A stretch of 64,000 bases of DNA, from positions 186,001-250,000 of the forward strand of contig OX637796.1 of NCBI GenBank assembly GCA_951802425.1, given 5' to 3'. This DNA is from Clavaria fumosa. Its lineage: Eukaryota; Basidiomycota; Agaricomycetes; Agaricales; Clavariaceae. Shown in pieces: positions 22,186-35,150 of the stretch. Numbering within the stretch: position 1 is the first letter of the stretch; every line of letters begins with the position of its first letter. The notes under the pieces are model-generated. The model ran no database searches. It worked only from the letters and a program-made list of their open reading frames with translations, and was not told where the DNA came from. The translations under genes were made by a program, and so were the position numbers.

Positions 22186-25100
22186 TAGCTGGAGTATTGG
22201 ACCTGACCAAATCTTTGGACGACTACCCAATGGTCACCAAAATCAAAGCTATACCCACATCCGATACTCCAGCCATCCAATTATCTCCTACTCATTCGTT
22301 TCACGCATCTCAATCTGTACCATCAATGACTCTCGACCCCTTGCCATTCACCAATTCTTGGGATATCTCTCTCGAGCCATCCAGACCTCCGAAAATCATT
22401 AACAAAGCATCAGAGACACCAGTACCACCTCAGCCTACCTTTTATTCCAACATCCAGTCCATCGAAATATCACCAACAGAAGCAATTATACCTGTATATG
22501 TTGGGAAGAAATACAAGAAAGTTGCCAACCGCATCAACCCGATTAAAGCAACCATTCCCGAAGAATTTCGGATCGTCCGATGCTGACACCCGGACCCCCT
22601 CGCCGACATTCCTATCCTGCCAAAGCATCTGCCTGAGTTTGTTCCCGGCCCCAGGTACACACAGGATCGAAAGGACGAACATAGCGCCAACCGAACAGGA
22701 TTCTTGTGGCCAGAGGAAGAAAAACTCGTACACCATCTTATTAAGATCCAAGAGGATGCTTTTGCCTGGAAAGAGACTGAAAAAGGACGTTTCGATGCGA
22801 AATATTTCGATCCGATAATAATCCTGATGGTCAAACACATCCCTTGGGTCTTCAAAAATATTCCGATCCCACCTGGCATCTACAACGATGTTTTAAAAGT
22901 TATCCGAGAAAAGATTGCCGCTGGAGTCTATGAAGAATCAAACTCCTCATACCAATCTCAATGGTTTTGCATTCTGAAGAAAGACGGAAAGTCGCTCTGG
23001 CTTGTCCACAACCTTCAGCCTCTCAACAAAGTCACGATCAGAGACTCTGCCGTCCCTCCAATCATGGAAGTTTTTGCAGAATCATTCGCTAGACGTGGTT
23101 GTTATGGATCCCTCGACCTTTTTGTTTCCTTTGATCAACGCTCCCTCAACGAACGAAGCCAAGACCTTACTACATTTCAAACCCCCTTCAGAGCAAAGCA
23201 GTTGACTTGTGTGCCGATGGGATACACTAACGTGACTCAGATAATGCATGGGGACGTCACTCATATTTTACAGGATGAAATTCCACATGTCACCATCCCC
23301 TTCGTCGATGATGTAGCCATCAAGGGCCCTGAGACCCGATATGAACTACCCGATGGCACCTACGAAACGATCCCAGAAAATCCACAGATTTGCCAATTTG
23401 TGTGGGAACACATAAACAACATCAACCAGGTACTTCAACAAGTCAAGAAAGTCGGAGGAACGTTTAACAGAAAGAAGACGATGATCTGCACACTGGAAGC
23501 GATCGTCACTGGACACACCTGTACCTACGAAGGCCATATACCCAATTCATCAAATGTCCAACGGATCCATCACTGGCCGTCATGTGAATCATTGACCGAC
23601 ATCCAATCATTTCTAGGTGTTTGCGGACTCCTCGGGCACTTCATCAAGAATTACACTCTACTTGCCTGTCCACTTGTCAACCTAACTTGAAAAGATGTGC
23701 CATTTAACTTTGGAGAAGAAGAACAAAACTCGATGGACTGACTGAAACATGCCATTCTCAACTGTTCCACCATCCGACCTATCAACTATTGTTCCAGACA
23801 TCCTGTGATTATGGCTGTCGATTCCTCCAACATCGCTGTCAGCTTCACATTATTCCAAATCAGCAAAGATGGGATTCGATACCCCTCAAGATTCAGATCG
23901 ATCACCTGGAATGAACGTGAAACCCGATATTTGCAAGCTAAAATCGAATTATATGGACTGTTTCGAGCACTCCGATCATACTGCATTTACCTCATCAGAC
24001 TCCCAAAATTCAACGTCAAAATGGACGCAAAATTTATCAAAGGAATGCTCAACAATCCCAACATTCAACCAAATGCTGCGATGAACAGATGGATTGCCGG
24101 CATCCTACTTTTCAACTTCGATTTGACTCACATCCCCACAGATAAGCACACTGGAGCTGACAGATTGTCCCACTGACAAGCCGCAGATAATGAAATTGAT
24201 ACAGAAGCCAATGACCATGAAGATTGGATTGATTGGAGCTACATATTCATCACGGAGCTCATCAACTGCAAATTGGAATCGCACCATTTATCTGACACCA
24301 ATCAACCCCAAGTCGCCTACCCCTGCTTCAACATTTACACAGGATCGATGCTACTCAATTCGATGGAATTGAATGAATCCCCTTCTAACAAGCCCACCAT
24401 CATGACTATTCCCCAATCCGATGCGGCCATCAAACACCAGCAGCGCCTCCACAACACCGAAGCATTCCTCCGCAACCCTATTCAATCATCGGACATGGAC
24501 ACTACAGAATTCCAACGCTTGGTCCGATCTGCATCCGATTTCTTTATACTCAACAACAAACTCTGGCGCCACCAACCCAATGGACATCATCAAATCGTTC
24601 CTCCGGATGACAAACGACTCGCTCTTATAACGGAAGTGCATGATTCACTGGGACATAAGGGAGTTTATGTTATTTGCTCATGCCTTCTGACCTGATTCTG
24701 GTGGCCGATGCTAGACCAGGATGTGAAGTGGTTTGTACGAACATGCCACCAGTGCCAAATGCAACAAATTTGCAAAATATTCATCCCTCCGACAGTTGCC
24801 ACCCCCGCTGCGCTTTTTCGATGTGTCCATATTGACACCATGTTTTTACCCAGAGCCTGCAGATTCTGACTCCTCGTTCACACCCAATGCTCACTTTCTG
24901 CTTACCCAGAAGCCAGACCGCTCCGAAACAAAACCGCCCGACTCATCAGATCATTCATATTCGAAGATATCCTCTGCCGATGGGGAGCCATTGAAGAAAT
25001 TATCACTGACAACAGGGCACTGTTTGTCAAAGCCCTCGACCTACTGCAAGAACAGTATGGAATACACAACATTCGCATATCCGGATACAACTCTCGTGCC

Positions 25101-25946
25101 AATGGTGTCATCGAATGCACTCACTGCTCCGTCCATGAATCACTCATCAAATCGGCAAATGGTGACAAATCGAAATGGCCTGATGTTCTTCCATCCATAA
25201 TATGGGCCGAACGAGTCACCATCCAATGTTCCACCAGTTTCTCCCCCTTCTACATTGCTCATGGAGTTGAGCCTCTTCTCCCATTTGATATAGCTGAGAC
25301 TACATACATGATTCCCACTGCCAATGCCCCGATGACAACGCCGGAACTTATCGCACTTCGCACCCATCAACTGCAGAAACGAGAGGAAGACCTCGCACTG
25401 ATCTCTGACAAGGTTCTCCATGCCCAAAAGCAATCCGTTAAGCAATTTATTGATGCCCACCAGAATGCCATCTTCGACTTTGACTTCAAACCCAGATCAC
25501 TTGTTCTTATTCGAAATTCAGCTGTCAAAATGGAACTGAACCAGAAGACCAAGCCTTGATTTTTCAGACCGATGATCGTTGTCTGCCGATCTTCGCATGG
25601 CACATATATTTTATCAGAACTGGATGGATCGGTTTCAAAAATCAGATATGCCGCTTTTCGAATTATTCCCTACTATCCTCGAACACATACATCAATTCCG
25701 GTCACTGTAATTATCGAACCTACGGATGAGCATACAGACGACACCCCACCCGAACTTCACCACGAAGTATCCAATAATGACCCCAATGCTGAACAAGTTA
25801 ATGACAAATTCATCACACACTCAGAACACTCCGTTCACTTTGATGCACAATCTGACAATTCCAACCACACTGCCAACGAATCTGATACATCCGACACACC
25901 TTTGCAACATCCTGGAATAGTCCGAAAGCTACAGACAAACAATTGA
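22186..25946 (+). pseudogene. Element D reverse transcriptase, RNase H and integrase
   Basis: A single frame (frame 3) broken by TGA codons near 22584, 23688, 23742, 24174, 24693, 24870 and 25557. Reverse transcriptase blocks: WFCILKKDGKSLWLVHNLQP, DLFVSFDQRSL, VPMGYTNVTQIMHGDV and active-site FVDDVAIKGP. RNase H lies around 23805-24176 (MAVDSSNIAVSFTLFQ). The integrase has HDSLGHKGV and CHQCQMQQIC for zinc, a core with ILCRWGAIEEIITDN, and a C-terminal domain to 25946. FVDD with the following PETRYELPDGTYETIPENP is typical of one fungal gypsy clade. Most stops lie where relatives carry Arg. Confidence 0.85.
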
Positions 25947-26163
25947 ATGCCTTTTACCTATTCTAACTTATTATCCATCCTTCATTCGCCGATTCTAACT
26001 TCGCCCAAAAAAAAAAAAAAAATCGGACAAGTCCAAATCTTCCACACAGCGTTTTCAATCTCCAATTCTTGAGTTCCCTTACTTTTCGTTCACTGTCCGC
26101 CACATTTCTGACACATATTCAAACATATACAATATATATATATATATTTACAGGAGTGGACAG

Positions 26164-27779
26164 CTACTCGAGGAGCAGCACCCAGAGCAGCTCCACACCC
26201 ACCCTCACCAGCTCTGCTCCCACCTTCACTTGGTTGGAGCCTCGCTCCATCATTGTTAATGCCCGTCCAAGAGCCTCCCTGCCCTTGGACCCTGATGCCA
26301 GTTCCCTCTCCTTCCCCTTCTGACTTGGCCCCGGCCCCATCTCCGACCTCCTCCGCTTCGCCAGTGGCTCTTCTACCACCTCCACGCTCTCCTCAGCCTC
26401 GAGTTTGTCCTCCCCTTCCTCATCTGTAGTTGTTTGGTTGTGCACTGGCACGTGCACCACCACCCATCGCGGCCGCTTACTGCCCGGTGCCTCCGCCACC
26501 CCCGCACCTGCTACGCGCCATTAGCCGATACATGACCGACAGTTCATCCGACTCACCCTTGTCTCCGGACCCCACTCCTTTCTCTGGTTTCACACCTAAA
26601 AAAATTCCAACCTTCAGTTTTTCTCTTGTTCACAGAAACAAGGAATTTTCCACTTACCTTGAGCAGCCGATATGCTGCACGAAACCTTATACACCCTGCA
26701 CCACCAGCAGGCCACCCCCTCCAACCCGTAACACTCACGTCCCTTCCAAATGCAAGCGTCACATCCTGGCTCATGCTCCTATGGATAAATCAGCTAAGAA
26801 TTGATCAGATAAATTAACAACTTACCTTATCATCGGGCTGACGCACAGCCCGAGACCTCACCGCTGCTCCCACTCCGGTCCTCCTGCCTCACCCCCGTTC
26901 TGCGTCCTTCCACCTCGCGATCTTCACCCACACCGGTGTCGCCATCATCTGCCCCCTGACCCGAGCCTCCAGCACGGGCACTTCAACGACCACACCGCGC
27001 CCCCCAGCCGCCGCATTCACGGACCCCGCCTCAATTGTACCAATGGGAGTTACCCTGTTGGTCCCCCAAACGGTCCGATGACCATTCCCCGATGCTTCCT
27101 CCGCATCCACGGCCGATTTCGCATTCTTGACCATCCCGTCCACCTTGATCTCGACGATGTCTGGCATGGACAATTCATCCGCGCCCATCGGTTCCTCTTC
27201 CACCGGCTCTGCTGCTGTCATCGCTGCTGCTGCTGTTGTTGCTGCTGCTGCTACCCCCACCACTGTCACCTCATCACCCTCCTCATCTTCGCTGTCGATG
27301 ATCCGGCGCACATGGGCAACTCGCGCCCTCTTCTCTGCCGCCCTAGCCTCCTCGGTCCGCCTCTCCGCCACCTCCGCTTCTGCTGTCGCCCTCTCCATGG
27401 CAACCCTCTCCTCCTCCATGCGTCTTGCAGCCTTGGCCTCCTCATGACATTTGGCCCGCTCTGCGGCCCACTCCTCGCCACATAACTTGTGCCATTTTTT
27501 TAACCTATGCGCAATGGGGACTAACCCCTCGTCGATATCCACATCCTCCTCAATTGTGGCCACGTAACTGGTGAGGAAATCATCCTGAAAAACTGTGTCA
27601 GTAAAACATGATAAATAAGAAACCCGGTTACACACTGCATCACCCCCATACATCTCCACCCACTCCACGTACTCCGCATCCTGCCCCTGTTCTGGCAGTG
27701 AATCTCCTGGCACCATAGTTCATGCCTCCACCATCGCCTGCACTGCGTTTTGCAAAATTGTAGTGTCGAAGTCATTCAT
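26164..27779 (-). pseudogene. Antisense coiled-coil/Zn2Cys6-like gene of element D
   Basis: Runs opposite to pol between the integrase and the 3' LTR. ATG at 27779 (MNDFDTTILQNAVQAMVEA), then an in-frame TGA and a long frame (27716-26889) with a Glu/Arg/Ala coiled coil (EEAKAARRMEEERVAMERA) and an acidic patch (IDSEDEEGDE). After a second TGA and a GT-AG intron comes an exon with CDAC-x6-C-x7-CWWC-x6-C (about 26675-26765), fitting C-x2-C-x6-C-x(5-12)-C-x2-C-x(6-8)-C of GAL4-type clusters. A further GTAAGT donor leads to a basic, Ser/Glu-rich end (LAKRRRSEMGPG). A DNA-binding or regulatory role is inference. Stops make this copy inactive. Confidence 0.55.
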
Positions 27780-27894
27780 GTTGATGGTTTGGTCATTGTG
27801 GTGGTTAGAAAACAAGTGTGTTTGGACTTAGGCAACTCATGCAACATGCCACACAATCAACAAGCGATGTTTGGCCTCATTTGGTTGCAACTGA

Positions 27895-29356
27895 CACTAT
27901 GGACCCAATAGCAGGTTAATATCACCATCTGGACAGATGATTTAAGACTTTCACCCAAAAAACAGGTGATGGGTGATTTGGAATTAAGGGATATTGAGCT
28001 GGAGGATATTGAGTGATACAACACACCCATCAATTTGAGTGATATTAAACTGGGGAATATTGAGTGATACAATAGCCCCCTTAATTTGAGTGATATTAAG
28101 CTGGAGGATATTGAGTGATACAATACACCCCTTGATTTGGGTGATATTAAACTGAAGGATATTGAGTGATACAAAACACCTTCAATTTGAGTGATATTAA
28201 GCTGGAGGATATTGAGTGATATTGAAGTAAAGGACAATGAGTGATACAATACACCTCCTTGATTTGGGTGACATTAAGCTGGAGGATATTGAGTGGTACA
28301 ACACATCCATCAATCTGAGTGATATTAAACTGGAGAATATTGAGTGATACAATAGGCCCCCTTAATTTGAGTGATATTAAGTTGGAGGATATTGAGTGAT
28401 ACAATACACCCCTTGATTTGGGTGATATTAAACTGAAGGATATTGAGTGATACAAAACACCTTCAATTTGAGTGATATTAAGCTGGAGGATATTGAGTGA
28501 TACAATACACCCCATGAATTTGAGTGATATTAAACTGAAGGATACTCAGTGATATAATACACCTTTTAATTTGAGTGATTAAACTGGAGGACTTTGAGTG
28601 ATACAATACACCCCTCAATCTAAGTGATATTAAACTGGAGGATATTGAGTGATACATCTCTCAATGTGAGTGACATTAAGCCACAAAATCTTATTGTCTA
28701 GATGGGGACTGTAGTGTAATGGGTAACATAGCAGTTATGGGTTAAGTCCAATTCCATGAGCACTTGAGTTCAACTCCCATTGAGTGCATAATTTAGAGGC
28801 TAAAAAAACACCTGGAGACATAGTTAAAATCACTAAAAGTATGTAGAAGCCACCTCAAATATCAGGTTAAAATGTGCTTGATAGCAGTGACATTTACCTG
28901 GAGAGAAGCAGGTGAATTTGGTCATATATGTGCTGAAAAATAACCCATTTGATGTACCTGATTATCAACCAATACAGTTTCAAGATATCATCAACAAATT
29001 AATTTTGTGCAATTTCTTGCAGAGAAAGAGAGTGAAAAACAACTAAGATTATGGCTAAGATGACATAAAAACCAACATGAAATTCACCTATTAGATCAGT
29101 TTAAAAGGCACTTGTGATAGAGTGAAATTCACCTATTATAGATGAGTTTAAAATACACTTGAATTGTAGTATTATTCACCCAGAGAACAGTGGGTGAATT
29201 CGGTCATATAAGTGGTGAAAATCACCCATTTCATGTACCCAATAAAGATGTGATTATCAACAAGTCCTGGTGATTTTCACCTAGGAAACCATTGCTATTC
29301 ACCACTTCTCAGGGTGTTTCATATGGTGATTTTCACCAGGTTCTGGTCTTGCAGTG
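27895..29356. mobile_element. CACTA-like non-autonomous insertion in element D
   Basis: The left end reads CACTATGGACCC; the right end, reverse-complemented, reads CACTGCAAGACC. Over the first 40 bases about 25 agree, including ATCACCAT. TGA stands at both 27892-27894 and 29357-29359. A 3-bp duplication and CACT ends are features of CACTA/EnSpm elements. No transposase is encoded; much of the interior is a minisatellite. The ends have diverged, so the call is tentative. Confidence 0.5.
27985..28690. repeat. Minisatellite of about 51-bp units
   Basis: About 14 imperfect copies of a unit built on GTGATATTAAACTGGAGGAT, ATTGAGTGATACAATACACC and CTTGATTTG. A block of several units (around 28020-28240) is repeated in the same order around 28310-28510. 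Open frames across it are by-products of the repeat. Confidence 0.8.
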
Positions 29357-29389
29357 TGAGGACAGTCGCATTTTCAGCCCCCAGGAGAA

Positions 29390-30345
29390 TGTAAGGATAA
29401 CATACAGCTCCAGCACAGAAACATGATGGATACCTACCATCCGAAGAACTCAGCACACACCCGCCTTGTATCTGACGCGAACCGACCACCATCTGACACC
29501 ATCCAATGCCCTCCGATGACTGTCTGTAAAGCCCAATACTCATCCGATAACTATCCGATATCAGACCCTCGTTAAATCAAATTCCTCGCTGCTGCCACAT
29601 TACACAGGTGATCCATGGCGCCCATATACTCCAATTTCATTACTTTACTCTGCTTAGTGCTCCTTGTGACCGATGTTTCATGTACTCTCCCCTGTTTTAT
29701 CCTTAAATGCTGTAAATTTCATATCATGTGTTCCTCTGAATTTGTAAACATTTCTACACTCAAAAGTGTTTTATCTACGCTGATCTGTGTATGTACTATA
29801 CTCGATTATGCCTTCTCTTCTTTCCTACCAGCATTCCCAATGACCAATTAATTCGGACTCTTCATTTCTACATACTATGCCGTTTCTTCTATGACCTATG
29901 AACTCCACATGATCTTACCTATGACCTTCCCTCATTCCCCATGACCTCCAGATCATCTGGTACAATCCGGAGCATTTGTAATTACAAAAATGTACTTAAG
30001 AACATATTGGACTCTACAAAAAGCAGCTTATTCTCATTGCCCACATCTTGTGTGACCTCTGTTAGGCTCATCCTCCGTTGTACACATCGTTCCGCTGGCC
30101 TTCATCATTGCCAGCCCTTCATATCTTCGACTACTCTCTTGCTCAACATCAGATCCAATATTGGACTGATATCAGAGTCTATCAGACACTTTGGACATCG
30201 TGTACTCTCGTCCTATCAACTCATTTAACTCATCCTCCACATCCTCCAAGGTTGCAATCACTGTTTTAGGTGTTGGGTCAGACCCCCCCTGAAGAACTTG
30301 ACTGTAATCAAGCAGTTGCAGCAAATACACGTAATACCTACTACA
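29390..30345 (+). repeat. 3' LTR of element D
   Basis: 956 bp, identical in length to the 5' LTR, preceded by CCAGGAGAA as a weak purine tract. It differs from the 5' LTR by scattered transitions, many changing CG to TG or CA. Confidence 0.9.
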
Positions 30346-30968
30346 ATGCAATCTGCAAAGCAGAGTTCGAACTCGAACACCTCCGGATGCGCGAGGACCA
30401 GAAGTTGATGAAATACACCATTTCGTTCAACAGATTCGCATCCATTGTCCATTGGGATGAGTACACATTGCAGCAGCAGTTCTACAAAGGACTTGCCAGC
30501 CACATCAAGGACAAACTGGCCCACATTAACTGCGTGGACACACTCTGCAGACTCCACAAGCAAGCCAGTGTGATCGATGGCCATTATTGGGCTCAGCAGC
30601 AGGAGATCTCTTGGGACTCTGTTAAGGCTCTGATGCCTAACAACACCATCAAAAAAGAGACTTCAGATAGTCCCAAGTCCCTGAACACTTCCAGCGTTAA
30701 TACCAAGTCTGAGAAACCCTTGGAAAAGCGTCCAGTGAACTCTGGTTCGACTTCTGGGAACTCCATTCCAAAGGCCGCTGAGGGCTCCACTAACTCCGGT
30801 AGCTCCAGTGATACAAAGAAGGCCCATCTGGGTCAGGATGGAAAACTGACTCCAGAGGAATGCCAATGGTGTTTTGATAATAATCTGTGCCTCTTCTGTG
30901 GAATAGCAGGCCACAAAGCCAATGATTGTCATAAGCGGACCTTGTGGGCCAGTGCCAGCGCTGCATGA
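30346..30968 (+). pseudogene. Element C gag, 3' part
   Basis: Resumes the gag frame after element D: AEFELEHLRMREDQKLMKY, WDEYTLQQQFYKGLASHIKD, then a Ser/Asn-rich linker and the zinc knuckle CLFCGIAGHKANDC. It closes with a stop at 30966-30968. The protease frame begins shortly after in a different phase. Confidence 0.85.
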
Positions 30969-31006
30969 ATCACCTCCAATGGAGATGACTCCATGCCAAA
31001 AAAAGA

Positions 31007-31456
31007 TTGAGCAGCCCAGAGAGCACAGTACGACTCTCCAGCTGCTCTGACTCTGATCATACTAAACCTATACTCAATACCCTTTCCTTTCATCATTCTC
31101 TTTCCCTTTTTGCCTCCTCTCCTTCTATTCCTTTTCCGTTCAAAGCAATGATAGACTCTGGTGCTGAACTTTGTTTCATTGATGCCAAGTTTGCTTCTTG
31201 TTTCCGTCTTCCAAAAACTCTGGTGACCCCTCAGGAGGTCGTTTTTATTAATGGGACCACCTCTGTATGGGTTACTGAAGCGGTCTGGTTATCCATTCGG
31301 CTCTCCGCCATGAATCTGACCAATGTCTTGTGTGTAGTTACTGCTCTAGTGATGTGATCTTGGGAATGAATTGGCTGTTCCAAAACAACCTGCTGGTTGA
31401 CTGGACTACTGGCCAGATAAAGCCCAGACCATCTATGAAAGAGGAAAAACTCTGAA
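31007..31456 (+). pseudogene. Element C aspartic protease
   Basis: The active site MIDSGAELCFIDAKFA is intact (D-S-G-A), unlike element B. FINGTTSVWVTEAVWLS follows. A small deletion near 31350 shifts the frame before VILGMNWLFQNNLLVDW. This protease would cut the Gag-Pol polyprotein. Confidence 0.75.
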
Positions 31457-31553
31457 ATCTGATCCAGAGGGTGCACCAGCCAGCACTCTCCACTCTGTCC
31501 CTCTGTCCACCTCTGTCCCTCTGTCTGTCTCCACTCTGTGCACTCCAGTTCAA

Positions 31554-34500
31554 ATGTCGTCTGCAGTGACTCCGAACCAGACCCAGACTCCATCTCCATC
31601 TCTGCTTCTGTCTCTGTCTTTGACTCTGTCTCTGACCTTTCTGTCTACTCTGTCTCTCCAGGAGACACCCAAGGTTTCTTTTGTGAATGCTGCCACATTC
31701 GTCACAGCTTGTGGACTTCATGGGTCCCAAGTCTTTGGCATGACATTGTCGAGCAAGTCCGTGTGCACAGCCTCCACTTTGTTCAACATTCCCAACACCA
31801 CCCCCCAGGATCTCCTCTCTGTTCCAGAGGAGTACAGGGACTTTCCAGATGTCTTCAGTAAAACGAAGGCAGACACCCTTGCTCCACATCGACTGTATGA
31901 TCTAAAGATCAACCTGCTGGATGGCCAATCCCCTCCACCAGGTGCAGTCTACTCTCTGTCACAGTCTGAACTCAGCGAACTCTGCAAGTTTCTGAATGAG
32001 CACCTCCATATTGGATTTATCCATCCAAGCCATTCTCCACATGGAGCACCTGTGCTCTTTGTCTGGAAGAAGAATGGAACCCTCTGATTATGCATTGATT
32101 TCCGTGGTCTCAATAAATTGACCAAAAAAGACTGATATCTGCTTCCACTGACTAAAGATCTTCTTGATGTTCCAGGAAAAGCCCGAATCTACTCAAAACT
32201 TGACCTCTGACATGCATATCACCTGGTCTGTATTGCTGAAGGTGATGGATGGAAGACCGCATTCTGCACCTGATATGGATCCTTTGAATGGTGTGTGATG
32301 CCCTTTGGGCTCACAAACGCGCCTGCCACATTCCAGCACTTTATGAATGACATATTCTCTGACCTCCTCGACACATTCATGGTTGTCTATCTTGACGACA
32401 TCCTTATTTACTCTGAGGATCTGAAACAACATGTTGAGCATGTCCAAGAGGTACTCCAAAGGCTCCAGAAGAACAGTCTCTTCTTGAACCCAGCTAAGTG
32501 TGAATTTCATGCTGAAACCATGGAGTATCTTGGATTTGTTTTATCTCCGTCCGGACTTTCTATGGACACAGCTAAAGTGAAAACTATACAGGATTGGCTG
32601 ATCCTGTGGAAGGTCAAGGATGTCCAGTCCTTCCTCAGGTTTGCCAATTTCTACCACCATTTCATCCATGGCTATTCCAAGATCGTCACTCCGATGAACT
32701 GCTTGACGCATAAAAACATCGAGTGGCATTGGTCCAGCAATTGCCAGTCTGCATTTGACTATCTGCAAACCACATTCTCCACAGCTCCAATCCTCTCGCA
32801 CTTCATTCCTGGAGCTCCGCTGATAGTCGAAACGGACGCCTCAGACTATGCTGTCGCTGTGATACTCTCTATGGTCACCTCCGACGGTGAAGTCCATCCT
32901 ATCGCTTTTCATTCCCACACCCTAGGCATCTCCAAACTGAACTATGACACCCACGATAAGGAACTCCTCGTTATATTTGAGGTGTTTACTGCTTGGAGGC
33001 ACTATCTCGAAGGTTCTGAAACTCTGGTCGACATTGTTACTGACCATAAGAACCTCTAGTACTTCTCCACGGTCCACCTGCTCACCCGGCATCAAGCCAG
33101 GTGGTCGGAGTTCCTTTCCCAGTTCAATTTCATGATCCGATTCTGCCCTGGGCACCTCAGAATGAAACCCAATGCATTGACTAGATGTTGGGATGTCTAT
33201 CCCAAAGAGGGGGATAGCGACTATGCCCGCATCAATCTGCAAAACCTCCGGCCGATGTTCTCCAGTGAACAATTGATATTGTCTCTCCAAGCTTTGTCAC
33301 TTTACATACCTGCACTCTGCACGTCATTTGTGATTGATGATCATCAACTCCGAGAGGACATCTGGTCTGGACTCTTGCTTGATCCTGTGATTGTCCTGAT
33401 CCTAGAAGACCTCCGCTCGAACTCTGCAGACCCTAAGTGGTCCATGGATGACGACGGACTTCTCTGCGAGCATGGATGGATTTATGTACTGGACATCAAT
33501 GACCTCTGACTCCATGTTTTATGTGTGAGACATGATCACCCACTTGCCGGACATTTCAGTCAGACCAAGACTATGGCCTTGGTCTTCAGGGATTATACCT
33601 GGCCGAAACTCCAAGGATTTGTATCGGACTTTTGCAAATCTTGTACGACTTGTGGTAGGGCGAAAGCCCCTTGGCATAAGCCATATGGAATGCTCAAGCA
33701 GCTGCCCATACCCAAGAAACTGTGGAATTCCATTTCAATGGATTTCATCAAGCAACTCCCTGAGAGCTCCGGTTTTACTGCAATATTGGTGGTTGTTGAT
33801 AGGTTTACAAAGCAGGGGATCTTCATCCCGACGACCAACGAAGTGAACTCCGCAGAGTTGGCCTGTCTATTCATATTCCACGTCTTCTCGAAACATGGAG
33901 TTCTGTCACATGTCACCTCCGATCATGGCTCCAAGTTCATTTCCCTTTTTTTTGCTCATTGGGTAAAGTCCTGGACATGACTTTACACTTCACCTCCAGA
34001 TATCATCTGGAGGGCGACAGACAGATGGAGTGGACTAAACAGACATTGGAACAGTACCTCTGTTGTTACTGCAATTACCAGCAGGACAACTGGTCACAGC
34101 TCCTTCCCCTGGCCGAGTTTGCCTACAACAATGCCCTGAGTGCCACCACTGGGGTTTCTCCATTCTTCACGAACAAGGGCTACCACCTGAATATGTTGGT
34201 ATTCCCCGAATGTGAAGTAACTTCGGTCCATGCCTGAGAACTCACTGTAGACTTGGATCAGCTGCACCAAGAACTCCATACCCAAATCACTGAAGTGCAG
34301 AGTCGCTATCAGGGCCCAGCGGACAACTGTCAGACTCCGGCACTGGAGTTTAAGGTTGGAAACCAAGTCTACATTAAGGCGAAGTTTTTCCGTACAACCA
34401 GACCCTCCAAAAAACTCTCTGACAAGTTCCTTGGACCCTTCGAAATCATCGGAGAGGCCAGTTCATACTCCTTTGTACTCCGACTCCCCGAGGCCATGCA

Positions 34501-34816
34501 AGCTGTCCACCCCATCTTTCACATTTCCATGCTGGAGCCAGTCACTCCGAATACAATTCCAAATTGTACCATCTCCCTGCCTCCTCTGGTAGAGATTGAC
34601 GGAGACCTAGAGCACAAAATCTCTGAAGTGCTCAACTCCAAGATTGACAAACGCCACACCTGCAAACTCCTATACCTGGTGCGGTGGTCCAGATATGAAG
34701 GAACTGATGAGGAAACATCCTGGCTCCCCGCTACCAAACTTGTTCATGCCTCCAAGGCTGTTTCAGATTTCCACCAAGCTTATCCGAACAAGCCCGGACC
34801 TCTCAATACCCTCTAG
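31554..34816 (+). pseudogene. Element C reverse transcriptase, RNase H, integrase, chromodomain
   Basis: One pol frame interrupted by TGA at 32085, 32133, 32208, 32271, 33507 and 34235 and TAG at 33057; a run of T near 33947-33954 shifts the frame. Domains: [38 protein letters not shown] with the active-site YLDDILIYS; RNase H (VETDASDYAVAVILS, TDHKNL); integrase HHCC (RHDHPLAGHF ... CKSCTTCGR), core (SISMDFIKQLP; VTSDHGSKF; MEWTKQTLEQY, where the family has GQTERVN); and a C-terminal chromodomain (LLYLVRWSRYEG; ETSWLPATKLVHA) near 34650-34770. By family, the encoded proteins copy the RNA to DNA and insert it. Apart from the stops the copy is well preserved. Confidence 0.9.
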
Positions 34817-35150
34817 ACTTTTCTCCATTCACTCCAATACCCCAAAATTTCTCTTATGCTTCTATTTACGTACATTTTCCATTCTATACAACTCCGTCTC
34901 TTTTCTCCGTCTTCTCTGAATCATTAAAAAAAAAAAAATCTGTATTTCCATCTCTCCGTCTCTCCGTCTCTCTCTCTGTTCCTTTCTCCAAAAACTCCAA
35001 AAACTCTGAAAAACCTCCTTTCTTCTTATTCCTTTTCTCTGAAAACTCTGAACTTTTTATTTTCTCCCAAGTCTGACTCTGAATCTCTCTTCATCTTCTC
35101 CATCTTGTCTTACTTATTTTTCTTTCACTCCGCTTACTTTTCACTCAAGT
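34817..35150. other. Spacer between pol and antisense ORF in element C
   Basis: Pyrimidine-rich sequence with repeated TCTCCGTCTC and an A12 run at 34926. No coding frame. It is downstream of both convergent genes and may hold their 3' ends. Confidence 0.4.

Larger units (their letters stand above)
18868..30345 (+). mobile_element. Gypsy-type element D nested in gag of C
   Basis: Two LTRs of exactly 956 bp (18868-19823 and 29390-30345) begin TGTAAGGATAAC and end CCTACTACA. The flanking (A)ATGC occurs at 18863-18867 and 30346-30349. Inside are a tRNA-type primer site, gag with a zinc knuckle, protease, reverse transcriptase, RNase H, integrase, a minus-strand coiled-coil/Zn2Cys6-like gene, and a CACTA-like insertion just before the 3' LTR. 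The LTRs differ mainly by C/T and G/A changes. The pol has many in-frame TGA codons. Confidence 0.9.

Noticed and set aside
27078..27485. Plus-strand frames opposite the antisense gene of element D
   Set aside because: Cys/His/Leu- or Ser/Ala-rich shadows of the coiled-coil and poly-Ala codons on the minus strand.
27857..28515. Open frames of 122-130 codons over the minisatellite
   Set aside because: Pure translations of the 51-bp unit (ISLKLRG-type repeats) without other support.
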